Assembly (NCBI GenBank): GCA_023262195.1
Contig: JALRDM010000146.1
Span: 1-5,800 of the forward strand
Direction of reading: 5' to 3'
DNA: 5,800 nucleotides
Origin: Salibacteraceae bacterium
Lineage (GTDB): Bacteria > Bacteroidota > Bacteroidia > Flavobacteriales_G > Salibacteraceae
Positions 1 through 5,800 of the stretch are shown piece after piece. The notes below the pieces were generated by a model. The model did not search any database. It was not told where the DNA came from and saw only the letters and a list, made by a program, of their open reading frames with translations. Numbering within the stretch: position 1 is the stretch's first letter; each line of letters opens with the position of its first letter. Both the position numbers and the translations under genes were made by a program.

Positions 1-475
1 CATTTTCCTTACCTCTTTCAAACGGTATCTCATTTTTAACTGACCCGTTTTCAAAATAGATGGTTTTCGATCCTACCAGTGTATCGCGTTGGTATTCGGA
101 AGTATGCGTTAAAAAACCCTCCTTATTAAAAGATTTGGTTAAACCGTCTCTAAGGCCTTTTCTATAGGTGATTTCTTGTTTTAAAATGCCTTCTTCTGAG
201 TAAAATTTCCAAATGCTATCAAGCTCAAAATCCTTGCGATTTCCTTCAGATTTTAATAGTCCACTGGGGTAGTAATTTTTCCAATAACCTTCGGGCTTTC
301 CATTTTTAAGATTTCCTTCACTACTTATTTGGCCATTTTCAAAATAAAACTTGTTGAAGCCATTAGGATTGGTTTTGTTTTTTTGAGCTGAAACATTATA
401 GGCTAAAAGTAGAGTTAGGCCCAGCAGTAATCCCAAAAGCCGTTGTTTTTTTTTATTCACTAAACCATTAATCAT
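1..475 (-). CDS. Exported YwqK/MORN-like repeat protein, 3' end beyond left edge
   Basis: The first 158 residues are visible, read from an ATG at 475-473, and the frame is still open at base 1. Residues 1-30 form a signal peptide: a basic n-region (KKKQR, residues 8-12), a Leu-rich core, and a probable cleavage site after VSA (residue 30). From residue 40 onward there are about five tandem units of 22-24 residues, each following roughly aromatic-x-x-Gly-x-Leu-Lys-x-Glu, then Gly-x-x-x-Gly. Examples are YFENGQISSEG, YYPSGLLKSEG and FYSEEGILKQE. This is the repeat of proteins databases label 'YwqK family antitoxin' or MORN-like. The antitoxin name derives from Bacillus YwqK. A secreted Bacteroidota copy with no visible toxin partner is unlikely to be a cytoplasmic antitoxin, so its role is unknown. 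No Shine-Dalgarno is visible; the upstream region is A/T-only. The gene is divergent from rpiB. Family assignment is firm; function is not. Confidence 0.85.
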   Translation of the reverse strand, partial: MINGLVNKKKQRLLGLLLGLTLLLAYNVSAQKNKTNPNGFNKFYFENGQISSEGNLKNGKPEGYWKNYYPSGLLKSEGNRKDFELDSIWKFYSEEGILKQEITYRKGLRDGLTKSFNKEGFLTHTSEYQRDTLVGSKTIYFENGSVKNEIPFERGKEN

Positions 476-868
476 TAATTTTTAAATAAATCTATTATTA
501 TAATATATGCTGTTAGTTATGTGAATAGAAATTAAGCAATTCATTTGGATAGTGAAGTTATCAATTGAAGTGAACACAATCTAAACACAATACATGTGGT
601 AAAGGTTGGGATATCTAATGTTATTGACAATGGTTAATAAGCATTAGTAACATGCCGCACTGTGAAAGAAAAAGATGGAGATAAGTATATGGAGTGCTCA
701 TTTCTTTCTATCAACTTTCAATAAGTATTGCAAGGTCTTCTCGATTAAAAAATCATAGGATAATCCAAGTGACAAACGCAAGAAAAATCTATCCCAAGTA
801 ATGAACCAAAATCAACAGGTTATGAATACCGATGAAGACGGTTTAACTTTGACCGAAATTAGTTTAAT
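476..868. other. Divergent intergenic spacer without a convincing gene
   Basis: These 393 bases separate two divergent start codons and so should carry the promoters of both the YwqK-type gene and rpiB. I looked on both strands for the Bacteroidota primary-sigma pattern (TTG, about 20 nt, TAnnTTTG) and found no good match. TTGACA at 624-629 lacks a fitting -10 element and lies inside the palindrome at 615-647. The only open frames are very short: 8-11 codon plus-strand ORFs, a 23-codon plus-strand ORF ending on the rpiB start, and a 37-codon minus-strand open stretch with no start codon. No tRNA or recognisable riboswitch was seen. Confidence 0.6.
615..647. repeat. Imperfect palindrome / hairpin upstream of rpiB
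   Basis: The left arm CTAATGTTATTGAC (615-628) pairs with the right arm GTTAATAAGCATTAG (633-647). This gives 14 base pairs, including one G-U, interrupted by a single bulged G at 641, with a four-base loop AATG at 629-632. Pairs run C615-G647 to G620-C642, then T621-A640 to C628-G633. No T-tract follows on either strand, so it is not an intrinsic terminator. It sits about 220 nt before the rpiB start and about 140 nt before the YwqK-type start. That is compatible with an operator for a dimeric regulator or with structure in a long 5' leader. The structure is directly visible; its function is unknown. Confidence 0.5.
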
Positions 869-1297
869 ATGAAAATTGCAATTGGCTGTGATCATGCAGG
901 GTATGAGATGAAAGCTGCTATAATCAAACACCTTCAAGACAAAAAACATCAAGTGGACAATTATGGAACTGATGGTCTTGAAAGTGTGGATTATACAGAT
1001 TACGGACATCAAGTTTGCTCCGCGATTGAGTCAGGTAAAAATGACTTCGGAATACTAATATGTGGAACAGCCAACGGCATGACAATGACGGCCAATAAGC
1101 ATAAGGATATACGTTGCGGTTTGTGTTGGTTACCAGAAATTGCCGAGTTAACAAAGCAGCATAATAACGCCAACGTGATTGCGCTTCCCGCCCGCTTTAT
1201 TTCTATAGACTTAGCCATTGAAATTGTGGACGCATACTTAAGTGCGGAGTTTGAAGGTGGGAGACATCAGAGGAGAATAGACAAGATTGCGTGTTAG
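869..1297 (+). CDS. rpiB: Ribose-5-phosphate isomerase B (RpiB/LacAB family)
   Basis: This 142-residue protein has the usual RpiB length and is expected to interconvert ribose 5-phosphate and ribulose 5-phosphate in the cytoplasm (non-oxidative pentose phosphate pathway). The active-site residues known from E. coli RpiB are all present, offset by one: Asp8-His9 in GCDHAG, Cys65 and Thr67 in ICGTANG, His98 in KQHNNANV, and Arg132 and Arg136 in EGGRHQRRID. The segment MTANKH and the C-terminal GGRHQRRIDKI are typical of Bacteroidota orthologues. The phosphate/ring-opening loop reads CGTANG, where CGSGNG or CGTGxG is more usual, so an Ala replaces a Gly at residue 68. The ATG at 869 gives the canonical MKIAIGCDHAG N-terminus. 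No Shine-Dalgarno precedes it. The stop overlaps the next gene's GTG by 7 nt, implying an operon. A closely related role, such as allose- or galactose-6-phosphate isomerase, cannot be excluded from sequence alone. Confidence 0.95.
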   Translation: MKIAIGCDHAGYEMKAAIIKHLQDKKHQVDNYGTDGLESVDYTDYGHQVCSAIESGKNDFGILICGTANGMTMTANKHKDIRCGLCWLPEIAELTKQHNNANVIALPARFISIDLAIEIVDAYLSAEFEGGRHQRRIDKIAC

Positions 1298-2235
1298 ACT
1301 CACTAACTCTGATAGATTTAGAACAGGCGTATTCTCGAACATCGAAGGATATTCAAAATACACCTTTGATACGAAGCGGTTTTCTCAGTAAACGATGGGA
1401 AGCTGATGTCTTTCTAAAGTGTGAACAGTATCAAGGCATAGGCGCGTTTAAGATCCGAGGAGCTTCTAATTTTTGTCGTTTACTCCATGCAAATAGCGAT
1501 AAGAGTCAAGTGATAACGCATAGCTCGGGAAATCACGCTCAGGCAGTGGCTTATATGGCGAGTATTCTAGGGTATAATGCTAACATTGTTATGCCCTCGA
1601 ATTCTAATAAAGTTAAGATAGCTAATGCCAAACGATGGGGAGCAACCATACACCATTGTGAGCCAACAATTGAAGCAAGAGAAGCAAAGGCCAACACTTT
1701 AGTCAAAGAAAAAAAGGGCGTCTTGGTTCCCCCTTATGACCATGAATGGATTATTGCTGGCCAGGCAACAGCGAGCATGGAGTGTTTCAGAGAAGCGCCT
1801 TCCATCGACATCATTATGACACCTCTTGGTGGAGGAGGTTTGCTTTCGGGAACCTGTCTCGCTAGAAACTATTTTTCGAAGCAAACGGAAGTGATTGGGT
1901 CTGAGCCAAACAATGCGCGTGACGGTTTTGAAGGTTTAAAAGTGGGTAAGCGAGTTACGTCACATAAACCAAACACCATCGCTGATGGATTAAGAACCAC
2001 AGTAGGCAAAATACCATTTGAAATACTCAAGTCGCATTTAGATAAACTCTGGTTGGCTTCTGAAGAGGATATTAGATATTGGTTTTATACCTTTTTGCGG
2101 GAAGAAAGAATGGTAGTTGAACCATCGTGTGTGGTTCCAATAGCGGCCGCTGATCAGCAAAAGAATTATCTCAAAGGAAAGCGAATTGTTATAGTAATAA
2201 CTGGGGGAAATGTAGATTTTGACAATCTACCTTGA
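1291..2235 (+). CDS. PLP-dependent serine racemase / threonine dehydratase family enzyme
   Basis: This is a 314-residue fold-type II PLP enzyme with a catalytic domain only and no C-terminal ACT regulatory domain, unlike long biosynthetic IlvA. Lys54 in GAFKIRGA is the expected Schiff-base lysine. SSGNHAQ (78-84) binds the cofactor phosphate side and includes Ser79, equivalent to the catalytic Ser84 of human serine racemase. GGGG (180-183) is the phosphate-binding tetraglycine. Glu205, Ala209 and Asp211 in SEPNNARD match the Mg-binding triad of serine racemase. TGGNVD near the C-terminus places Thr304 where serine racemase has the pyridine-contacting Ser313. The likely reactions are dehydration of L-threonine or L-serine to 2-oxo acids plus ammonia, racemisation of serine, or both. 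The GTG start at 1291 overlaps the rpiB stop by 7 nt; no ATG lies nearby in frame and the N-terminal length fits the family. The gene ends flush against the opposing DUF4837 gene. Family is secure; substrate is uncertain. Confidence 0.9.
   Translation: MLDSLTLIDLEQAYSRTSKDIQNTPLIRSGFLSKRWEADVFLKCEQYQGIGAFKIRGASNFCRLLHANSDKSQVITHSSGNHAQAVAYMASILGYNANIVMPSNSNKVKIANAKRWGATIHHCEPTIEAREAKANTLVKEKKGVLVPPYDHEWIIAGQATASMECFREAPSIDIIMTPLGGGGLLSGTCLARNYFSKQTEVIGSEPNNARDGFEGLKVGKRVTSHKPNTIADGLRTTVGKIPFEILKSHLDKLWLASEEDIRYWFYTFLREERMVVEPSCVVPIAAADQQKNYLKGKRIVIVITGGNVDFDNLP
2212..2230. terminator. Possible hairpin at the convergent gene junction
   Basis: GTAGATT (2212-2218) and AATCTAC (2224-2230) form a perfect 7-bp stem around the loop TTGAC. 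The hairpin lies inside the last codons of the PLP-enzyme gene, just before its TGA. Because the opposing gene stops at 2236, there is no spacer in which a conventional terminator could sit. No U-rich tract follows on the plus strand, and only TTT follows on the minus strand. A role in ending either transcript is therefore inference, and the stem could be coincidence. Confidence 0.25.
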
Positions 2236-3261
2236 TTACAGCAAGGGCCTCACCGATTTGACCATTGCTTCAATTTCACGAATAAATGCTCGCTTATTAA
2301 ATTGTGGTCCGTAGACATAACCCTCGACCATATATTGTTTCTTGTTTGCATCATTATAAAAGGCTAAGGAGTAAAAAGGGCCTCCCATAAAAACACCTTT
2401 TACTCCGCCCATATGCCACAAACCTCTTATTTCTTTAGCCACCGATCGATTATAATTAATCGTAGTGATGCTTGGAGGAATATATCGGTCGCTGATGCTC
2501 ATATAACTTTCTTTTGGTCCAGCCACTAAAGCTTTATTAATTTTTGATTTCCATGCGAGCAGACTACTGTCGCTAAACTGGAGGGTGTCTGTATATGGTC
2601 GGCTATAAATGAGTATTCCCTGGTTGATTTGGTGTTGTAATCCTCCAACAGGTTTTTTTCGATCAACACGCATCCAAACAATATTGTCTGATGTGATTTT
2701 TGCTAAGGCGATATCTTCTTGAAGTACAATGCTTACACCTGTAATTTCTGAAATCTTCTTATTCAAGTCTTTATTGCCAAAGGCTAGATTTCTGGATACA
2801 AGGCGGTTTATTTCTGCGCGATGAAACTCTTTCAGAACAGTTGAAAGGCCTGAATTAGCAAAGGTTTGAAACTCTTTCGATGAATTGAAGGTTACAATGA
2901 TCTGTAGTTGATTTGTGGCGTAGACACTTTTTCTCTTCACCACGTTTAGCCCATTCGAAGGGTCTATTCTAAACTCTAATAAATTCCTGTGCGTTTTAAA
3001 CACATCTGAAAACCCGCCTTTATTCACCTCAACCGTTGTAAACATGGGTTCATCTGCAGGCAAACCTGGAAAAAGTTCAAGCAACCCTTTTTTTAAATAG
3101 TTTGTTTCATCAAGCGCCCAAATGGCCTTTGGGGCAACTACCACAATTTCTCCTTGTCGCCCTGTGTATGCAGGCTTATAGCTGTCAACGCTTTCAGAAT
3201 CTGTGCACGAACTAAATAGAACAATAAGAAACAGCGATAAATGAAGAGAAAGCTTAGCCAT
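2236..3261 (-). CDS. DUF4837 family lipoprotein
   Basis: This 341-residue protein has a lipoprotein signal peptide: MAKLSLHLSL, a hydrophobic core, and a lipobox FSSC with the lipidated cysteine at residue 19. It is predicted to be an outer-membrane or periplasmic lipoprotein. The rest matches my recollection of DUF4837 (PF16125), a Bacteroidota family of unknown function. Matching parts are GRQGEIVVVAPKAIW (34-48), the LFPGLPADEPMF stretch (63-74), WMRVDRK (196-202), RGLW (279-282), GGPF (293-296), VEGYVYGP (312-319), and a C-terminal helix with KSVRP (335-339). The ATG at 3261 is fixed by the signal peptide and overlaps the end of the transglycosylase gene by 8 nt in another frame, so the two are probably translationally coupled. 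The TAA at 2238-2236 abuts the TGA of the convergent PLP-enzyme gene with no gap. No catalytic motif is recognisable. The pairing with a murein hydrolase suggests an envelope role, but only by position. Confidence 0.9.
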   Translation of the reverse strand: MAKLSLHLSLFLIVLFSSCTDSESVDSYKPAYTGRQGEIVVVAPKAIWALDETNYLKKGLLELFPGLPADEPMFTTVEVNKGGFSDVFKTHRNLLEFRIDPSNGLNVVKRKSVYATNQLQIIVTFNSSKEFQTFANSGLSTVLKEFHRAEINRLVSRNLAFGNKDLNKKISEITGVSIVLQEDIALAKITSDNIVWMRVDRKKPVGGLQHQINQGILIYSRPYTDTLQFSDSSLLAWKSKINKALVAGPKESYMSISDRYIPPSITTINYNRSVAKEIRGLWHMGGVKGVFMGGPFYSLAFYNDANKKQYMVEGYVYGPQFNKRAFIREIEAMVKSVRPLL

Positions 3262-4711
3262 TTTTATTGACGATTATTTTTTGTCCTGGCTTCATATTGG
3301 TAAAGTCAACATCGCTGTTCCACCGTTTTAATTGATCCAGTGATATACCCTGTGCTTTTGCAATATCCCAAAGCGTATCTCCAGAGCGGATTGAGTACAA
3401 GGTGTTGTTGCCAGATTTGGAAATAATGGGTTTTGATGATGTGTTTTGAGCAGTCGTTCCATCTGTATATATGACCAGTTTTTGCCCAATACTCAAGCGC
3501 GTAGAGGTCAGTCCATTCCATTGCTGTAACTGGCTTACCGTACAGTGGTTTTGCGCTGCGATTTTACCTAGGTAGTCGCCCGATTGTACGATATAATACT
3601 GCTCTTTTGAGGGGACCGAAATGGGCTCAGACGAAGATATTTCAATGAGTGCCGCCTCTAAGAAGTCTTGGTTTGCAACCCAAAGATCTACCGCTTTTTT
3701 AGGAATACAAACGATGCTGTGCTCTTTATCATAGGCTGGCACAACGTCTAATCTGTAAGCGGGGTTGAGGTCTTTTAAAATTTCAACGTCCAATTGTAGC
3801 ACGTCAGACAATTGCTCAAAAGATGCAGAGCCTTTTAAGTGAATGGTATCAACAGTATGCGCATAGAATGCGATAGTAGTTGGATAAATCAAATGTTCTT
3901 GATGGTAGGCAAAGAGATAATTTACTGCAATAAAAGCAGGTACGTATCCTCGAGTTTCTCGAGGTAGATAAGGATAAATATCCCAGTAGGTTTTTCCACC
4001 GCTACGCCTTATGGCTCTAGAAACACGACCTTCACCACAATTGTAAGCCGCTAGAGCTAAGTCCCAATCATTAAATAAGTTATAGAGGTGTTTTAAATAT
4101 GCACAAGCAGCTTCGGTGGATTTTTTTGGATCGCATCGATCATCAACATATGAGTTGATGGTTAGCCCGAAGTTTTTACCTGTACGATACATAAATTGCC
4201 ACAATCCTGTAGCCCCAGCGCGACTTTTTGCTGTTGGGTTGAGCCCTGACTCAACCACAGCTAAGTACTTCAACTCTAGCGGTAAGGCATGTTTATCTAA
4301 AGCTTCTTCAAAAAGCGGGAAATACTGCATGCTTCTACCTAAGCTATTAGAGCTTAGCAGGCGCTTTTTTGTCACATACAGATGAATAAAAGCCTCAACA
4401 CGCTCGTTGTGAGATAAATCAAACGGTGTTTTTTTGTCAAGCACAGCAAGCCGCTCAGCATATACGTGGCTAGAATAAACGGGTACAGAGTCGCTGGTCA
4501 TCAACTCGCACAACAAGATGAGAGAGTCATATGCGATCAACTCTTCATGATAGCAACGGATAATGCTGTCCAAATGGTCGGCATAAGGAATTGATCTCAG
4601 AGCAATCGAGGTGTCATTTACCGTCAGACTATCTTTTATCGTATAGTGTCCGCCAGCCACACCTACCGTGCTGAGGAAGATGATGAAAGAAAGAAGGCTA
4701 ATAGACTTCAT
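3254..4711 (-). CDS. MltD-like lytic transglycosylase with two LysM domains
   Basis: From the ATG at 4711 the product is 485 residues. A signal peptide covers about residues 1-21, followed by a helical N-terminal region. The SLT/GH23 transglycosylase domain spans roughly 132-245. Its hallmarks are the catalytic Glu154 in AVVESGLNP, then SRAGATGLWQF (163-173), AAYNCGEGRV (221-230) and YLPRETRGYVPAF (248-260). A degenerate LysM-like segment lies at about 285-336. Two clear LysM domains follow: YYIVQSGDYL to KLVIY (372-415) and YSIRSGDTLW to KIIVN (439-481), joined by a Ser/Thr/Asn-rich linker. The enzyme should cleave the MurNAc-GlcNAc bond of peptidoglycan to 1,6-anhydroMurNAc in the periplasm while anchored to the wall by LysM. 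A start 18 nt upstream (4729) is possible, but the downstream ATG gives a cleaner signal peptide. It follows gatA by 40 nt with no visible terminator or promoter, and overlaps the DUF4837 gene by 8 nt. Confidence 0.92.
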   Translation of the reverse strand: MKSISLLSFIIFLSTVGVAGGHYTIKDSLTVNDTSIALRSIPYADHLDSIIRCYHEELIAYDSLILLCELMTSDSVPVYSSHVYAERLAVLDKKTPFDLSHNERVEAFIHLYVTKKRLLSSNSLGRSMQYFPLFEEALDKHALPLELKYLAVVESGLNPTAKSRAGATGLWQFMYRTGKNFGLTINSYVDDRCDPKKSTEAACAYLKHLYNLFNDWDLALAAYNCGEGRVSRAIRRSGGKTYWDIYPYLPRETRGYVPAFIAVNYLFAYHQEHLIYPTTIAFYAHTVDTIHLKGSASFEQLSDVLQLDVEILKDLNPAYRLDVVPAYDKEHSIVCIPKKAVDLWVANQDFLEAALIEISSSEPISVPSKEQYYIVQSGDYLGKIAAQNHCTVSQLQQWNGLTSTRLSIGQKLVIYTDGTTAQNTSSKPIISKSGNNTLYSIRSGDTLWDIAKAQGISLDQLKRWNSDVDFTNMKPGQKIIVNKNG

Positions 4712-4751
4712 TTTAGCGTAAATCATCATTTAGAAAAAATATATTACTCAT

Positions 4752-5800
4752 CTATAAGCAGGCTGCGCCCTGAAAAAGCGCTTCTTCTGCGAATGGTTTG
4801 CCCATAAGCTGAATACTTGTGGGTAAACCTTCAGATGTTTCACCCATTGGTATGGCTATCGCTGGGCTGCCGGCAAGATTAGCCTGAACCGTAAAAATAT
4901 CCTCTAAGTATAGTGAGATGTTATCATCTGCTTTCTCACCTACTTTAAATGCTGGGTGTGGAGTGGTGGGTGAAATAACAAAGTCAGCTTCGTTCAACAT
5001 TTCTTCAGTTGCTGTTTTTATGAGCCGCCTCACTTTCTGTGCTTTAGAATAGTAAGCGTCATAAAACCCAGTACTCAACACGAAGGTTCCGAGCATTATT
5101 CTGCGCTTTACTTCTTTCCCAAAGCCCTCGGTTCGGGAGTTAAAATAAGTGGATGGAATGTCTTCTGAGGCTTCGCTTCGCTTACCGTAATGAACCCCGT
5201 CATATCGTCCTAAATTTGAAGAGGCTTCGGCAGTCGTAAGCACATAGTAACATGGAATCATGTGATCAAGGTAAGGAAATGAAACGCTGGAAACACTATG
5301 TCCTTGGTCAGACAAGCGATTTATGCGGTCCATAAACTGTGCTTTAATTTCTGGGTTTAGTCCAGGGCTTTCGACCACTTCTTTTAAGTAAACAAAGCTG
5401 TATTTGTCCTTTTTAGAAACACCGCTTGTGACAGGGTTTGAAGAACAAGTTGAATCCATTTTATCCGAGCCTGCCATGCATTCGTAAACTTCCTGTGCGT
5501 CTTGATATGATTTTGCGATAGGCCCAATTTGATCAAAACTGGAGGCAAAGGCGATTAATCCATAGCGCGAAATACGACCATAGGTGGGCTTTAGCCCTAC
5601 AGTTCCTGTAAATGATGCCGGTTGGCGTATACTGCCACCCGTATCAGAGCCAAGAGCAACCATGCACAAATCTGCGGCTACGGCAGCGGCAGAACCCCCG
5701 CTTGATCCACCTGGCACTCTTTCCAAGTCAATTGGATTTTTTACTCCGCCAAAAGCCGAATTTTCATTTGAGCTTCCCATTGCAAATTCGTCACAATTGA
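4752..5800 (-). CDS. gatA: Asp/Glu-tRNA amidotransferase subunit A (GatA), N-terminus beyond right edge
   Basis: About 349 codons are visible. The frame is open to the window edge, where it reads [17 protein letters not shown], a canonical internal GatA motif. The Met at 5780 is therefore internal, and roughly 120-130 N-terminal residues, including the catalytic-triad lysine, lie outside. The amidase-signature serines are present: the cis-Ser in [14 protein letters not shown] (codon 5705-5703) and the nucleophilic Ser in [13 protein letters not shown] (codon 5633-5631). [52 protein letters not shown] and [15 protein letters not shown] also match GatA closely. GatA is the glutaminase subunit of GatCAB, which converts Glu-tRNA(Gln) to Gln-tRNA(Gln), and sometimes Asp-tRNA(Asn) to Asn-tRNA(Asn), in the cytoplasm. 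The protein ends soon after [13 protein letters not shown], shorter at the C-terminus than Bacillus GatA, though I recall short tails in Bacteroidota. It is the first visible gene of the minus-strand block. Confidence 0.95.
   Translation of the reverse strand, partial: NCDEFAMGSSNENSAFGGVKNPIDLERVPGGSSGGSAAAVAADLCMVALGSDTGGSIRQPASFTGTVGLKPTYGRISRYGLIAFASSFDQIGPIAKSYQDAQEVYECMAGSDKMDSTCSSNPVTSGVSKKDKYSFVYLKEVVESPGLNPEIKAQFMDRINRLSDQGHSVSSVSFPYLDHMIPCYYVLTTAEASSNLGRYDGVHYGKRSEASEDIPSTYFNSRTEGFGKEVKRRIMLGTFVLSTGFYDAYYSKAQKVRRLIKTATEEMLNEADFVISPTTPHPAFKVGEKADDNISLYLEDIFTVQANLAGSPAIAIPMGETSEGLPTSIQLMGKPFAEEALFQGAACL

Noticed and set aside
624..652. TTGACA hexamer as a sigma-70-type -35 element for rpiB
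   Set aside because: No acceptable -10 lies at 16-18 nt, Bacteroidota primary promoters use a different consensus (TAnnTTTG), and the hexamer is part of the palindrome stem.
701..811. A 37-codon minus-strand open stretch in the intergenic region with protein-like composition (reads ...RLSLGLSYDFLIEKTLQ...)
   Set aside because: It has no start codon, is bounded by stops at 812-814 and 698-700, and matches no family I recognise. A stretch this short can be open by chance.
812..1012. 66-codon minus-strand ORF over the start of rpiB
   Set aside because: It lies antisense to the well-supported N-terminal coding part of rpiB and encodes nothing recognisable; it is a shadow frame.
3948..3964. Perfect palindrome CCTCGAG-TTT-CTCGAGG inside the transglycosylase gene
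   Set aside because: It encodes the conserved LPRETRGY motif of MltD-like enzymes, so protein constraint and codon choice explain it. It lies mid-gene with no T-tract.
4116..4385. 89-codon plus-strand ORF opposite the transglycosylase
   Set aside because: It is antisense to the SLT catalytic domain, whose motifs are clearly coding on the minus strand; no recognisable product.
4712..4751. A 12-codon ORF (ATGAGTAAT...) starting right after the gatA TAG and ending just before the transglycosylase ATG
   Set aside because: It is too short and AT-driven to support, and it fills a 40-nt spacer whose sequence is otherwise unremarkable.
4752..5780. GatA starting at the Met at 5780
   Set aside because: The frame continues upstream to the window edge as NCDEFA, and [10 protein letters not shown] is an internal GatA motif; starting here would drop the catalytic-lysine region.

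Overview
The window looks like an ordinary chromosomal segment from a member of the Bacteroidota, probably near the Cytophagales. The evidence is a DUF4837-family lipoprotein (a family I know only from this phylum), a signal-peptide-bearing YwqK/MORN-like repeat protein, a RpiB of Bacteroidota type (MTANKH and GGRHQRRIDKI motifs), AT-rich DNA, and the absence of convincing Shine-Dalgarno sequences before every gene. The placement comes from recognising protein families by eye; no search was run.

Layout: (1) Bases 1-475, minus strand, hold the N-terminal part of an exported YwqK-type repeat protein that runs off the left edge. (2) Bases 476-868 hold no convincing gene; they are the divergent spacer between that gene and the plus-strand operon. 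The one clear structure there is a long imperfect palindrome at 615-647. (3) Bases 869-2235, plus strand, are a two-gene, translationally overlapping unit: rpiB, then a fold-type II PLP enzyme of the serine racemase/threonine dehydratase group. (4) Bases 2236-5800, minus strand, are a three-gene same-strand block. In transcription order these are gatA (N-terminus off the right edge), an exported MltD-like lytic transglycosylase with two C-terminal LysM domains, and a DUF4837 lipoprotein whose start overlaps the transglycosylase stop by 8 nt. The two blocks converge with no spacer at all: one stop codon ends at 2235 and the opposing one begins at 2236.

Functionally, the plus-strand unit is small-molecule metabolism: pentose-phosphate isomerisation plus serine/threonine dehydration or serine racemisation. 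The minus-strand block joins Gln-tRNA synthesis by transamidation (GatA) to two envelope proteins. The tight overlap of the transglycosylase and DUF4837 genes suggests a shared job at the cell wall, but this is inference from position only.

I found no mobile element, CRISPR array, tRNA, rRNA or clear defence system, and I do not think the window holds an undescribed multi-gene system. The items most worth a second look are the palindrome at 615-647, the zero-spacing convergent junction with a hairpin inside the coding end, and the unassigned role of DUF4837 next to a murein-cleaving enzyme.
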